Positions 12,625 through 24,752 are shown, counted from the stretch's first letter. The stretch: 64,000 nt of DNA from Epiperipatus broadwayi (GCA_028023455.1 JAQFVV010000021.1:62001-126000), one strand, 5' to 3'. Program-made: numbers and translations. The notes: generated by a model from the letters alone, not told the origin.

Positions 12625-14075
12625 TTAGTAATATATATTAAGGTTATAACCTTAAGACTAAGCATCTAGATATGACAGTAGGGATCCCTACAAATCTTAA
12701 CACAAGATTAACAACTTTAAAAAAAGAGCTGTCTCTTATCTTTGACCTACTTTCTAATTATATAGGTAAATCTAAAGCATTTTTCATTTGAGAGCATGAA
12801 GCTATTAACTACTTCACTGATTAAGTCCACAATTTCTATACAAACTAACATATGTGAAACATTTCGATTTACAGCAAGTCAGTGTAAAGCTCTTATAATT
12901 AGAAATCTTTTAAAACAATTTATTGTTGTAACTAATAATTTGTAAAGTGTATACTCATTATGTAAGTAATATATATTAGGACTATAATCTTAAGACTATG
13001 CATCTAAATGTGAAAGTAGGGACCTCTACAAATCTTAACACAAGATTAATGACTTTAAAAGACAAGAGCTGCCTCTTATGTTCAACCTACTTTCTGATTA
13101 TATAGGTAAATATAAAACATTTTTGATTTGAGAATGTGAAGCTGCTAACTACTTCACTGATTAGACCACAATTTCTATACAAACCAACATAAGTGAAATC
13201 TTTCTATTTACAGTGAGTCAGTATGAAGCTCTTATAATTAGAAGTCTTTTAAAACAATTTAAAGTTATAATTAATAATTTGTAAAGTGCATACTCATTAT
13301 AAAATATATATTAATGCTATAACCTTAAACTATGCATCTAGATATGACAGTAGGGACCTCTACAAATCTTAACACAAGATTAATGACTTTAAAAGACAAA
13401 AGCAGTCTTTTATCTCTGACCTACTTTCTAAATATATGGGTGAATCTAAAGCATTTTTGATTTTGTGTATGTTAGTTTGTACAAAAATTGTGGACTTAAT
13501 CAGTAAAGTAGTTAATAGCTTCATGCTCTCAAATCAAAAATGCTTTAGATTCACCTATATAATTAGAAAGTAGGTCGAAGATAAGAGGCCACTCTTGTCT
13601 TTTAAAGTTATTAATCTTGTGTTAACATTTGTAGAGGTCCCTACTGTTGGATCTAGGTGCATAGTCTTAAGGTTATAACCTTAATATATATTACTTATGT
13701 AATAAGTATGTGCTTTACAAATTATTAATTACAACATTAAACTGTTTTAAAAGATTTCTAATTATAAGAGTTTTACACTGACTCACTGTAAATTGAAAGT
13801 TTTCACATATGTTAGATTATATAGAAATTATGGTCTTAATGAGTGAAGTAGTTAATAGCTTCACATTCTCAAATCAAATATGCTTTAGATTCACCTAAAT
13901 AATTAAAAAGTAGGTCAAAGATAAGAGGCTGTTCATGTCTTTTAAAGTTGTTAATCTTGTGTTAAGATTTGTAGAGGTCCTTACTGTCATATCTAGGTGC
14001 ATAGTCTTAAGATTATAGTCTTAATATATATTACTTATGTAATGAGTATGTGCTTTACAAATTATTGATTATAAC
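12625..14075. repeat. Foldback-like inverted array of ~335-bp units
   Basis: Units in plus orientation begin near 12631, 12970 and 13310 (the third is cut after ~155 bp). They are followed without spacer, from about 13465, by units in minus orientation running to ~13700 and ~14075. Each unit contains the AAGGTTATAACCTT palindrome, gacctctacaaatctta, cacaagattaa, tgacctactttct, ctttagattcacct (or its complement) and a tail ending tttgtaaagtg. Arms built of tandem units that face each other are the architecture of Foldback/Galileo-type elements. There is no coding capacity. The centre is asymmetric: part of the unit is missing at the junction. Confidence 0.8.
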
Positions 14076-15359
14076 TTTAAATCTGTTAACATTGTAAGAT
14101 ATCAAAGCTTTTGTATGTTACATATCTTTATTGTTAATAATAAATGTTATTTTTATTGTTAATTTTCTTTTTGAGTATTTATTATCATTCACACATAATT
14201 CACAAATCTAAATATTACAAAGTTTATTATAAATTTATCCTTGTGGATGTATTGAGTGTATATAAACATATCTTATTTGACATGAGTCACTTTATTAAGA
14301 TTGCCTTTTAGATGTAAAGAAAGTATTTAAGAAATACTTTATTTTATGTATTCATTATTAAAGGATCATTATAATCAATTTCATTTGTTAAAACTCACTG
14401 ATTTTGTATTGAAATAGTTTTATTTTATTCAGAAAATTATTTTGATTCTTCAACATAAATCTAAATGATAAAATTGTTTAAGTTCAAAAGTAGTTATATA
14501 GAATGTATTAGTATGGTATGCTGAGTGGCCATAAAACCCCTTATCCTCTCATTATATCTGAAAGATTTCCTACTAAATTATTTTATTATAAATTAAGAGG
14601 GTGTTGTGTATAATTTTAAATGTTAAAATTATTGGTATTATTATTGTGAGGGAGATATCTTAAGGATAAGACTATATCTCACTATGTTATTACTGGAATC
14701 TCATTCTTTGTCTAATAATCATAAATTAAAAGAGAAGAATAGAACTCACATTAATCAAACTATTCGCTAAAAGAATCCTGAGATATTAATTAGAGAATAG
14801 TGTTGAAGAAATTATTTTAATTCAAAGTAAAATTGTTTTAAAAAATATCACTGTGGTAAAACATACTAAGACATGCTTTTGTTTTTATGAAAAGTATTTA
14901 ATTCTAGATATGATCATGGTCATAAGGTGCTTGTCATATTTCTTAGATGTGTTATGATTGGAAGAAGTGTTGTAGGTAGGAAATTTTTAATACAACCTAA
15001 CTATTTAGTGGTGTATTCTTTCAATAATAAGATCTGTTATAATTTATAAGAGTGAGAAAGAGAAGTCTCTTCTTCTTAAATTTTACTAAATGTTGCATTT
15101 GCATTAATAGTGCTTATTCATTGTTGTTATTTATCCTTATTGTTCTTATTATTATGGCATATGTTATTCTGAAACCCTCTGAGCTTAGCCAATATTATCA
15201 CTTAATCTACCATATACTAATTTTGATTGTTTACTGAGATAGTTGTATGTTATAAATGTGACTTTCCCAACTTGTTGGTTATATGGTCAGTAAAGAGTTC
15301 AGGTTGAGCTTTCTTGTTATGCATTATAGCTATCTATCCCATCTTAGGTTATAATATAT
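14076..15359. other. AT-rich spacer, no recognisable feature
   Basis: A 61-codon frame around 15052-15237 is hydrophobic and low complexity and has no recognisable homology; it is treated as chance. Confidence 0.5.
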
Positions 15360-15467
15360 ATTATAATATATAGGGTATATGAGCACAGACTTTTGCATGA
15401 CCCACAACTCACTACTCTATCTCATATCACTGATATACTTGAACACATATATGTCAAAAAGATAAAT

Positions 15468-15530
15468 AATCATGAATATACATATTTCATACTAAACCAG
15501 CAATCATCAATTTGTCCAGATTATCATCTC
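15468..15530 (-). ncRNA. Hammerhead ribozyme, left arm of A2 (core with one substitution)
   Basis: On the minus strand the box reads TTGATGA instead of CTGATGA (complement 15504-15510). Stem II TTGCTGG/TTTAGTAT and GAAA (complement 15485-15488) follow, then a 3-bp stem III and an AUA cleavage triplet. Stem I is partly mismatched. Probably inactive because of the C-to-T change. Confidence 0.65.
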
Positions 15531-15975
15531 TATACATATTTGCAATAAGTGCTCAGATATATATTAAGATAGCCAATCTTCATACTTTAATGGACAGGCT
15601 TCAATTCAATCCACACTCCAACTCTTCAACCATTCATCCAATTGAAAATCTGAAGATGGAATGCTCAAAAGCAACCCTGAGGCCAAGAGCCTGTATTTCA
15701 GTTATTACATAGTAGAGATATATGCCCATCCCTTGCATATTTATTAAATGGATTATGTCCTGTACATGAGGGGTCAGATTGACTTTAGGTCAACGTGGGT
15801 GTGATAAAAATCTCAGTCTCAGGGTGACCTTTGAGTGTTTCATCTTCAGATTTTCAATCGAATGGACGGTTAAAGAGTTAGAGTGTTGAGCGGATTGAAG
15901 CCTGTCCATTAAAGTATGAAGATTGACTATCTTAATATATATCTGAGCACTTATTGCATATATGTATAGAGATGA

Positions 15976-16032
15976 TAATCTGGACCAACTGATGATTGCT
16001 GGTTTAGCATGAAATATGTATAGTGATGATTA
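15976..16032 (+). ncRNA. Hammerhead ribozyme, right arm of A2 (core intact)
   Basis: CTGATGA is at 15989-15995 and GAAA at 16011-16014, separated by a stem II that pairs TGCT with AGCA. Stem III is AUA/UAU with a UG loop, and the cleavage triplet is AUA. The inner stem I is weakened (ACCAA opposite GTGAT). The outer stem I pairs ATAATC with GATTAT, where other A copies pair GTGATC with GATCAT. That is a compensatory change. Confidence 0.75.
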
Positions 16033-16211
16033 TTTATCTTTTTCGGCATATATGTGTTCAAGTGTATCAGTGATATGAGATAGAGTGATGAGTGGTGGGT
16101 CGTATAAAAGTCTGTGCTCATATACCCTATATATTACATATATTGATACAGGTATATAATAAGCCTGTAGTTCAGTTAATATATGTTATGTGAAAATATA
16201 AATAATTAGAA

Positions 16212-16580
16212 AAACTTGAATTCAGTATTTTTCAGTCTATTCATCCTTCATTCCATCTCAAACAACTGCTACACATGATCACACACCTGTGGAAAAAATA
16301 CATGATCCTCAGTATATTTATTTTGTGCAGAACTAACACTCATCAGTTGGGACAGATCATAATCTCCCGCACACATATATAAGCAATACTCAGTTTATAT
16401 TAAGATAGCAATTATTCGACCGTCCATTTCATTGAAAAATTGATTATGGAACACAAAATACATGTATTGGAAATCATGTATCTTTTTCACATGTGTGGGG
16501 ACATGTATCGGTTATTTGAGATGGAGTGGTGGGTGAATAAACTGAAAAAGCCTGAGTTCAAATCCCTCAATTACATATAC
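16212..16580. mobile_element. Hammerhead element family A, copy A3 (deleted palindrome)
   Basis: The left arm (from 16212, minus orientation) includes a ribozyme with intact CTGATGA (complement 16340-16346) but a damaged GAAA box. The centre and much of the right arm are deleted, and the right arm resumes at about 16455 in the middle of its hammerhead stem III. The outer end gagttcaaatccc is present at about 16554-16566. Confidence 0.75.
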
Positions 16581-18247
16581 AAGAAACATGCAGTATAAGC
16601 GAATTACACACTGACTTAAAATTAAATGTATATATAGTAAGTTAAATACATGTTTTGGAGGAATTATGAATTCATAATAATTTTTGTATTTGATTAAATA
16701 ATATTTTGGGAAAAACAAAATCTTTTTATGAGAGAATAGTTTAACATAATATTAGAATATTATTAATAAAACGCATACAGTTAAAATTTCATTATTTCAT
16801 CATTTAAAAAAGACTACGATAAATAATTTGAAGCTTAATAGAAGTAAAATATGTAAATGGAAGCTATCATAAAGCTTTGTGATTCCCCAGTTTCCTCTAA
16901 GTATTTTTTAATTTCTTTAGTTAGATAATAATTTCAGATGGTATGGAAATCAATCATTACATAAAATGATATCGGGAGTAATTCTGGAGACAGTGGCCAT
17001 TTACACAGTTTAACTAGATGGAAAATCATGGTAAAATTTTCTCATTTAAACTGTCTATGGGTGTTTATCTGAGGATTGTCAGTTGTGTTTGAGAGTTTTA
17101 CATTTGCATATGTCTGCATTATTAAATAAACTACCATCAAAATAGCATAATATCTCCATAATAACACAAATACTTTTTAAAATATTTAAAGGCTCACTGA
17201 AACAAACTTTTTACAAAAATTATTAAATGCCTTTGATAAAAATAAACTTTTATGCATAAACATAATGTAGAGATTATGATCAATGTTAACTCTTAAAGAT
17301 AGTAATAAAAATAAAGGGAGGATTATATTTAATATATAATAACTGAATGATCTCTTGCTTGGGAAATCTTACATAATCTTATCTCTGATGTTGACGGAGC
17401 AAAATATCACAATCCATAGAATTCGAATTCTAAAGTTTATTGTTCTATCAGAGCACTAAATTGAAGTCTTGTATAATTAACTGTTAATTATAATAATAAT
17501 TAAATGGATTATTATTTGGATATTCATAAGAAAATTTGATCACGTAAAAAATGGAGTAGGGCAGTGATCTACAGATTAGAGGTTCAGAATCCGCCACCCC
17601 CACCCCAATTATTGCCCTAACCCATTCAAATATGTGTGTTTTACATGTATTTGTAATATTCATTTTTCCTTCATGGTATATGTAATTCTTTCGTGTACAT
17701 ATGTGTGTATGCTTTACAAAGTGGACTATTTTTCCTTACTTTTATTTAGCTGAGTGCACCTTATTTTATGCTTGTATAATGAGTTTAGTCTCATAAACTC
17801 CTTTCCAATCAATTATATAGATGCAAAAAACTAATGTAAAAAAATCTAACATTTAAACTTCACTTGTTATGAGTTAGAAATCTTTATATGCATTTGATAT
17901 ATAACTTATATTTAATGACTAATTTTATATTTTAATTTATTAATTTGATATATATGTTTCAATTATTAATTATTGTAATTTAATTATTTAATTAAAGCTA
18001 TTTTTAATTTAACATAAAATTTCTGTACTTATATCATATATTTCTTTTTTTTATTATTTCTTTAGATTTAAAATTATCTATTTTGTATTAACTTCATCTC
18101 AGCTGTCAAAATTAATATAAGTTTTATTTAACAAATTAATATGCTGGTATAATCATGATTTAATTCTCCCATAAGATATAGACTAAAACACCACAGTTTT
18201 CCCATGTTTCATTTAGAATATAAATATAGAAATAAAGAAAATGATAT
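16581..18247. other. AT-rich spacer, no firm feature
   Basis: A GC-richer patch at 17560-17625 has complementary ends (agggca/tgccct) and a B-box-like gaggttcagaatccg. It is too weak to call a tRNA-derived repeat. Confidence 0.4.
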
Positions 18248-18425
18248 ATGTGTGGGAGATAATGGTCTGGACCAATTTATGAGTGCTGGTTCAGCATGAA
18301 ATATATATATATTGGAGATTATTTATCCTTTCTACATATGTGTGGTCATGTGTATCAGTGGTATGAGGTAGTGTGGACAGTTGAAGGTTGCTTGAAAGTC
18401 TGAGTTCAAATCCTCTATATTTAAA
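18248..18425 (+). mobile_element. Hammerhead element family A, copy A4 (single right arm)
   Basis: Contains the outer half of one arm from gtgtgggaga through the ribozyme to gagttcaaatcc. The ribozyme box reads TTTATGA, stem II (GTGCTGGTTCAGCAT) and GAAA are intact, and stem III has been expanded by a TA run. The ribozyme is inactive by sequence. Confidence 0.75.
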
Positions 18426-18478
18426 ATGACAATAAATAAATAAATAAATATAAAAAAATAAAATATTCTATTTAGAAG

Positions 18479-18621
18479 ATAATAATTCCTCTTAATTTGT
18501 GCCATAGTGTAATGTTAAATCATTGGTGTAAAATGTGATGATACTGTTGTGGCTGTAACAAGAATAACCATGCATTTAACATCCATAATTTAATATTACA
18601 GTATGGCACAAGTGAGGAGGG

Positions 18622-18628
<7 letters not shown>
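18479..18628. repeat. MITE-like inverted repeat beside a TA tract
   Basis: Arms of about 65 bp: ttgtgccatagtgtaatgtt near 18496 pairs with atattacagtatggcacaa ending near 18611, and the outer ends taattcctc/gagggatta also pair. The right end runs into a TA microsatellite. Confidence 0.7.
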
Positions 18629-18664
<36 letters not shown>

Positions 18665-18665
18665 A

Positions 18666-18696
<31 letters not shown>
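18626..18696. repeat. (TA)n microsatellite
   Basis: Two alternating TA runs separated by a short A run (aataaaaaaaaaa). Confidence 0.9.
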
Positions 18697-18699
<3 letters not shown>

Positions 18700-19849
18700 T
18701 AATAACTGACATTGTGCTAATAAAATTCATTGATTATTACTAAGATAAAATATGTATATAAAAATAAAAAATAAGATTATTATTTATGCAGACAAACAAA
18801 AATAATGTGGTAAATTTATTTTGTAGCTCTGAGGAAGGCTGGATATTCTAAACTGTCTGAAACATTTAATAATAAAAATGCAAAAGAAAGAATACAATTT
18901 ATTTGTTGATTTAAAATCAGTAAAGCAAAGAGTGTGAAAGAGTATTTTATATCTTAAAAACATAAAAATAATTTATAATACAGTTTACCCACAGTAGTGA
19001 ATATTATTTTTTTTTTTGTTTGAATATTCTTTAACAAGAAATTCTATTTTACAAAATGAAAATTTTAAACAGTGAAAAGAAAAAAAGACAAATGTACCAT
19101 TTATTTTAGAATATATTATTTAATCAGACTCATTCTTGCAGCATTAAACAATCAAGTTGAAATTTATTAATAGGTAAATTAATTTATTAGTAAGTAAAAT
19201 TAAACAGAAACTTTGAAAATAAGAAAATAATGACTTTATATCTATTATTAAAGAGGTCTTTTTTTTTATCCATAATAAAACAAGATAAAATTATGCAATG
19301 TTCTAAATAGATAATGAATGCAAGAATTATCATAGACTTTTGTACTTTAGAATATAATAAACTGTGGTTAGAATCTGAAGTAAAGCTGCTTGGAAAAGTG
19401 AAGAAAAGTACAAAAAATAAGAAAGTTAAAAACAAAGGAAACAAAAGATATGTCTATTTTAGCAGCAATGCAATATCATTTATATTAAGTATTAAATATT
19501 TTTCCTGTGTTATTTAGCACTATGGAAACATAATGGATCTCTATGCTAAAGTCTCATTAATCTCAATCTCTCATTTTTGTTGTTCAAGCTTCATATAACT
19601 TCCCAGGCAACTAATTGTTCAATTACTTATTAACTATGTTCATTACTTTAAAAAGAGTGAATTTGTAGCAAGCTATAATTAAAAAAAAACACTTTTCAAT
19701 ATCATGTTAATTTATAAGAGAAGAATAAGCCTATCACACAAAACAATTAGCTCTTTTTGTTTTTTGACATTTTACTACAAAATAAAAGGCAATTATATAT
19801 TTTTGGTGCAAGTTTTGATTTTCATTTTATTTTTCATTCTGTACTTGTT
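18697..19849. other. AT-rich spacer, no recognisable feature
   Basis: Open frames around 19187-19517 overlap on both strands and are low complexity; they look like chance. Confidence 0.5.
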
Positions 19850-21395
19850 ATTAGTACCTCCTATATCTATTACATCTTCTGAATTGCCCAGAATTTTAAA
19901 TGAAGAAGTGTGATATGCAATTAAATGTATGAAGAAAGGAAAGGCTCCAGGTAATGATGGAATTATAATTGATATATTAAAAGAAGCAGGTGAAGAAATA
20001 GAAATTTTTTTAGCAAAGTTATATACCAAATGTCTAAATGATAAAGTTGTACCGGATGATTGGAAGAATGCAGTAATAATATTAATATTTTAAAAAGGTG
20101 ATAAAGAAGATATTAGAAATTACAGACCTATCAGCCTTTTATCAGTTTTATATAAAATTTTTACCAAGATAATTACAACTCATCTACAGAGAACATTGGA
20201 TTTCCACCAACCAAGAGAACAAGCTGGATTTAAAAGTGGTTTTAGTACAATAGATCATATCCAGGTGTTGAGAGAAGTTATAGAAAGGACGAATGAATAT
20301 GAGTTGTCATTATGTTTTGGATTTGTAGATTATGAAAAGGCATTTGATTCTATAAACATTTCTTCAGTGATTAAAGCATTGGATCATCAAGGTATAGATC
20401 CAGGATATTGTCATATTTTGAAGAATATTTATAAAAATGCAACAGCAACAATTAGATTACATAATGATACTGGGAAAGTCAACATTGAGAAAGATGTAAG
20501 ACAAGGTGACTCCATATCTCCAAAACTTTTTACAGCAGTGCTGCAAGAAGTATTTTGTGGATTAAAATGAGAAACTAAAGAAGTGAAAGTAAATGGAGAT
20601 TATTTAAGTCATTTAGATTTCACAGATGATGTAGTTGTTTTTGCAAATAATGCTTCAGAGCTGCAGGATATATTGCAGGAATTATCAGATGAAAGTAGGA
20701 AAGTAGGACTAAAGATAAATGTTAAAAAGACTAAAGTAATGTTTAATCGATTTGCTCAAAATATGAAAATAAAGATTGATTATGATGAATTAGAAGAAGT
20801 TAACAGTTACAAATACCTTGGTCAGATTATTAATACAGATGGAAACATAATGGAAGAAATTAATCATAGAATTAAACTTGCTGGGAGTGCTTTTGGTAGA
20901 AATAACTTGATTCTAAAAGGAAATATGCCTATGTGTTTGAAAAGAAAGGCTTTTAACAAATGTGTTTTACCAGTTCTTACTTATGGATCTGAGACTTGGA
21001 TACTTAATAGAAGAGCAATACAGAGACTTCAGACCACTCAAAGAAGTATGGAGAGATGCATGTTGGGAGTAACAAGAAGAGATTGAAAACACAATGTATG
21101 GGTAAGAGAGCAAACAGGTGTTACTGACTTCATTGAAAAAATTAAAAGATTGAAGTGGAGTTGGGCTAGACATATTTCTAGAAGAGATGATAATAGCTGG
21201 ACAATTGAAATTTTAAACTGGATTCCAAGAGATTGTAAAAGACCCAGAAAGAGACCACATGTGAGATGGATGGATGAAATAAGAAAGTGTGCAGGGGTGA
21301 TGTGGAGAAGAGAAGCTAAAGATCGGAAAAGATGGATTCAACTTGGAGAGACCTTCATCCTGCAGTGGATTGATAATCATTTATGATGATGACTT
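19850..21395 (+). pseudogene. RTE-type non-LTR retrotransposon, 5'-truncated copy (RT domain)
   Basis: Begins near VPPISITSSELPRIL, inside the ORF, so the endonuclease is missing. RT blocks are in order: KKGKAPGNDGI, NYRPISLLSVLYKIF, FGFVDYEKAFDSI (motif A), RQGDSISPKLF (motif B) and a motif C reading FTDD where other copies have FADD. Next come NSYKYLGQIINTDG, LTYGSETW and a C-terminal RPRKRPHVRWMD...LGETFILQWI. Stops at 19911, 20091, 20568 and 21084 break the frame; the last is a CGA-to-TGA change. The 3' end runs into tgatgatga, the short-repeat tail typical of RTE elements. The copy is dead. Confidence 0.9.
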
Positions 21396-21554
21396 GTTAT
21401 TATTTTGTATTAAATTGTTGTTCCCCACCAAAAAGTGATATAATCAAAAAATTTTACTTTTTAATTTATATGCAATAATTTTAGAAAAATATGTCACTTT
21501 TTTAACTGACATTGTTGTATAAGATTAATTCACATGCTGCATAATATGCATAAC

Positions 21555-22000
21555 ATATGTGATGTTTCAATAGTTAATGTCTATCACAGTTTAGCACAGA
21601 AGTAGAGTGATAGATCCTCAAACATCACATTATCCCTTGAGCAACAAATCATTTGAATATCTGAAATAATTATATGTTGAACTACATTCATCCTTTAATG
21701 GTTTCTTAAAAAAATTCTAGTTGAAATAAAGTTTGAATTTTTTCTAAAGACATTCAAGAATTAATATTAAATGATGTTCCAACATATAACTACTACTAAA
21801 ATGCCACCCTAAAATGAGATCCTAAAATCTAGGTGCAGTGCTGCCACATCCAAGGCTCCTCACAGTCTAGGGATATTAGATGAGTTGGCACTAGATAGGG
21901 ATTTTATGCACAAGCCTTCTAGCATTCATTGATTACTCTAGCTTGCACTGAGTGGCACTATTGTATGGAGAGTTTTGCCTGTTAAAATGCCATCATTACA
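21555..22000 (+). mobile_element. Hammerhead element family K, copy K2 (ribozyme deleted)
   Basis: Starts with a small inverted block (atgtgatgttt / aaacatcaca, 21558-21640), then from about 21800 the K unit: taggtgcagtgct, atccaaggctcctcaca, gggatattag, gattttatgcacaagcc, tggcactattgtatgg. Between ctcaca and gtctag the ribozyme core from CTGATGA through GAAA has been lost, leaving the two stem I strands. Confidence 0.65.
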
Positions 22001-23451
22001 AACCTTCAGGCAAAATTTAAATATCTCTATCATTAGTGTGCCAATTAACTGTAAATAAATAATAATGCTATAAATTAATTGTGATATTTAAATACACTTT
22101 AAGCTTAAATTAAGATTTCATTAAAATTGCTGATATAACTCTAATATTGAAATGCAAAATAAATTGTGTTAAAAGGAATAAAAAATAATGGCAAAGTGGT
22201 TTTAAAGCAAACTGTATTGGTATCTTATGAAGTACAAAGATTACATTGATAACTAATTAGTTTTTGCATAATCAAATAAATAAAATATCTATGGGTGGTA
22301 TATTCTTCAAGATTGCAATCATTATTACTAAACAGTTACATGTATAATAAAAAGAGGAGGCATAATATATAGTGAAGTTGCAAAGAATGTTGTACCTAAC
22401 TGTGTGGTTTCAATTGTATGCTATCCAAAGTAACAAACAAAAAATATAAATACATCAACAACTAAAAAAACAATTAAAATTTGCACATTTTAATATTTTT
22501 CAGCCATTTTTCTGTCTCGAAGGTGAGCACATGCAAATTATATGTAATAACAAAATATTTTTAGTTTATATCGAAAGCACTTATATTTTAATCTTCCTTT
22601 ATTATTATTTCTAAATTTGAACATTTTCTAAAAGTAAAATTTTTTACAAGATTTAAGAATATTTATTAAACATTAACATAATTGGGGAGATAGTAATTTC
22701 TTGAAAGAGAAATTAGTCTATTGTTTTATAAGAGAAAAAGGGTACCGAAAAGAGAAAGAATATTACCCACAGTGCCTTTTGCTATTTACTTTAGATTAAA
22801 AATAAAACTGCAGTAAGGAGTTAGTTTTTTTTCCATATTCTTACTGCTTCAGTAGGTGCATAAATAAACACACATTAATATCTCTTTCATTTATTATTAA
22901 TAAATATATTATTATTTTTATCTTAAAATTTTGTTTATATTATAATTTTGATTTTGTATATACATAATATATATCTGTGTTACATATGTGTGTATCTTGA
23001 AAAGCACTATACATTTGTGGTTCAATAACAATATGTATTCTATTCTAATCATTATTTATCAACAAAAAGTGAGGTATTATACATTATTTCCTTTGAACAT
23101 GAAAGGGGCTTGGAACAAAACATTGCGTAGTGTCACAATTCCACTGTTTACTGATTAAATGTTTGAAAATGAAATATTTTTTATAAAAATAATGACAAGT
23201 ATGTAAAAAATAAAATAAAATAAAAACAATTTTTCAGTTCATTATGCAGATCTGATAACTACACAAGTGTTAGTAAGAAAATAAAGCTATAAATTGTAAT
23301 GCTAATATAGTGCACAATTTATCAATTTATTGATCTACGTGGTACTTATCATAGAGCTGAATTAAAATAAAATGTCTGAATTTATTCTTGAATTTATACC
23401 TACAATGGTATATTAAATAAAATCAAGAAAATAATATAAATAATATATTGG
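22001..23451. other. AT-rich spacer, no recognisable feature
   Basis: Nothing recognised. Confidence 0.5.
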
Positions 23452-23750
23452 GGGAGGGGGGATTTTATCATCAGATTTTCAATGGTATGGATGGCTGAAG
23501 AGTTAGAGGTTGGAATAGGTTGAAGTATGTCCATTAAAGTGTAAGGATTTGCTATTTTAATATACACTGAGCATTGATTGTGTATATGTATGGGAGATGG
23601 TAATCTGGACCAACTGATGAGTGCTGGTTTAGCATGAAATACATATATTGGTGACTTTTTTTCTGCATGTCTGTGATTATGTGTATCAATAGTATGAGAT
23701 AGTGTGGATAGTGAAGGGGCTTAAAAGACAGTTCAAATCCCCTATATTTT
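23452..23750 (+). mobile_element. Hammerhead element family A, copy A5 (one arm)
   Basis: One right arm from the centre block (ttttcaatggtatggat) through taatatacactgagcattg, the ribozyme, and the outer end agttcaaatcccctata. Adjacent sequence is plain AT. The family core is best preserved here. Confidence 0.8.
23600..23655 (+). ncRNA. Hammerhead ribozyme, type I, intact core (family A)
   Basis: CTGATGA at 23614-23620. Stem II is TGCTG/TAGCA with the G-U closing pair (23621-23635). GAAA is at 23636-23639. Stem III pairs AUA with UAU around a CA loop, and the cleavage triplet is AUA, cut predicted between 23647 and 23648. Stem I inner helix ACCAA (23609-23613) pairs perfectly with TTGGT (23648-23652), next to a bulged TGG and a shorter outer helix. 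All conserved catalytic positions are present. The family is known for self-cleaving and circularising RNA of small retroelements; activity here is inferred from sequence. Confidence 0.85.
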
Positions 23751-24609
23751 CAATTAAAAATTTTTTTTTGCAAGCAACATCAAATATTTAACAAAGTAAA
23801 TGCATCAATGACAAATCGATGTATACAGAAATGCTAATGCATAAAACAAATATCTACATTTGTTGTTAAATTTATAGCAAGTGTATATTAAATATTGTTA
23901 GTTTTTATTTCATTTATATTTAATTTGTGGATCACCTTTTACTTTTTTTAATTTCATAATATTTTCATTGCCAATTATAGTATTCTTTTTAGTTTATTTA
24001 AAAACACTCATAACATCAAATTCATAAATAAATGCAGACACCATAAATTCATATGTTTCATATGGATTTTCATTTCTATGTAATGTTTTATTTGTAATCT
24101 ATGTATTTTCTGTTAAATAAATGATATTGATTTTGTAAATTAATTATTTTTATTGTAAAATATATTATTTCTTGATTTATTTAATATACATTTGTAGCCA
24201 TATTTTATTTTTTTCCTTTACTCTATGGTAAGCTCCAAGTAATTCCATCAAATGGGTATATTGTAGCTTATATCAGTACACAAATGATTATATGCATGTC
24301 AAGTTTTGAGCTTTGTTTTTGATTTTATTTTATAACATTTAATTTAAAATGTTAAAATTTTAGAGATATTTGGTTAAAGTCAAAATGAATTCTAAAAATC
24401 AAAGGAAGAATAAAAGTGATTAATCTTATATTCGGAGAAAGGCATTCATTACATTTTTTAATCACTACACATAGTGAGAGACTTGGAAATGTGTGATGAA
24501 AAAACCCAGAATAAAAAGAATTTCATAGTTTCTTCTTTCCTCTTACACAACAAGAAAATAGCATTAATATTTATTTACATCAATTGTTTTTTTTTTCACA
24601 ATATTTGAC
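23751..24609. other. AT-rich spacer, no recognisable feature
   Basis: Nothing recognised. Confidence 0.5.
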
Positions 24610-24702
24610 AATTCTCCACACAATAGTGCTACTCAGTGCAAGGCATTATAATCAATGAATTTTGAATGGTTTGTGTAAAACATTCCTATGAAATGTCCCT
24701 TC

Positions 24703-24752
24703 ATCCAATATCTCCAGACAAGTTTCTTGCTTGTGACTTTCATCAATGAGGC
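24703..24752 (-). ncRNA. Hammerhead ribozyme, family K, inverted part of K3 (one core substitution)
   Basis: Minus strand: TTGATGA (complement 24740-24746), AAGTCACAAGCAA as stem-loop II, GAAA (complement 24723-24726), then C-TT-GTC, a stem III of two pairs closed by two bases. The GTC is followed by TGGAG and the outer stem I strand TTGGAT. The C-to-T in the first box probably kills it. Confidence 0.65.

Larger units (their letters stand above)
15360..16140. mobile_element. Hammerhead element family A, copy A2 (complete palindromic form)
   Basis: This is the most complete A copy. The left arm (about 15369-15690) and right arm (about 15810-16130) are reverse complements, from tagggtatatgagcacaga against tctgtgctcatataccct at the ends to gattgaaaatctgaagatg in the middle. 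About 100 bp at the centre are unpaired and include a block (ggtcaacgtgggtgtgat) shared with the centre of A11. Each arm holds a hammerhead pointing outwards. Without coding capacity it must be mobilised in trans. Confidence 0.8.

Noticed and set aside
12800-12840. cactgattaagtcc in the inverted array, considered as a hammerhead
   Set aside because: No GAAA at the right spacing in any of the five units.
17560-17625. Possible tRNA-like sequence with a B-box-like motif
   Set aside because: No cloverleaf can be drawn and there is no second copy.
18340-18415. Outer end of family A as a tRNA-derived pol III promoter (B-box-like gagttcaaatcc)
   Set aside because: The A box is weak, and transcription from it would run outwards, away from the ribozyme; not enough to call.
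18826-18885. ctctgaggaaggctgg...ctgtctgaaac, resembling a decayed hammerhead
   Set aside because: The CTGATGA box is not recognisable, the stems do not pair, and there is no second copy in the window for comparison.
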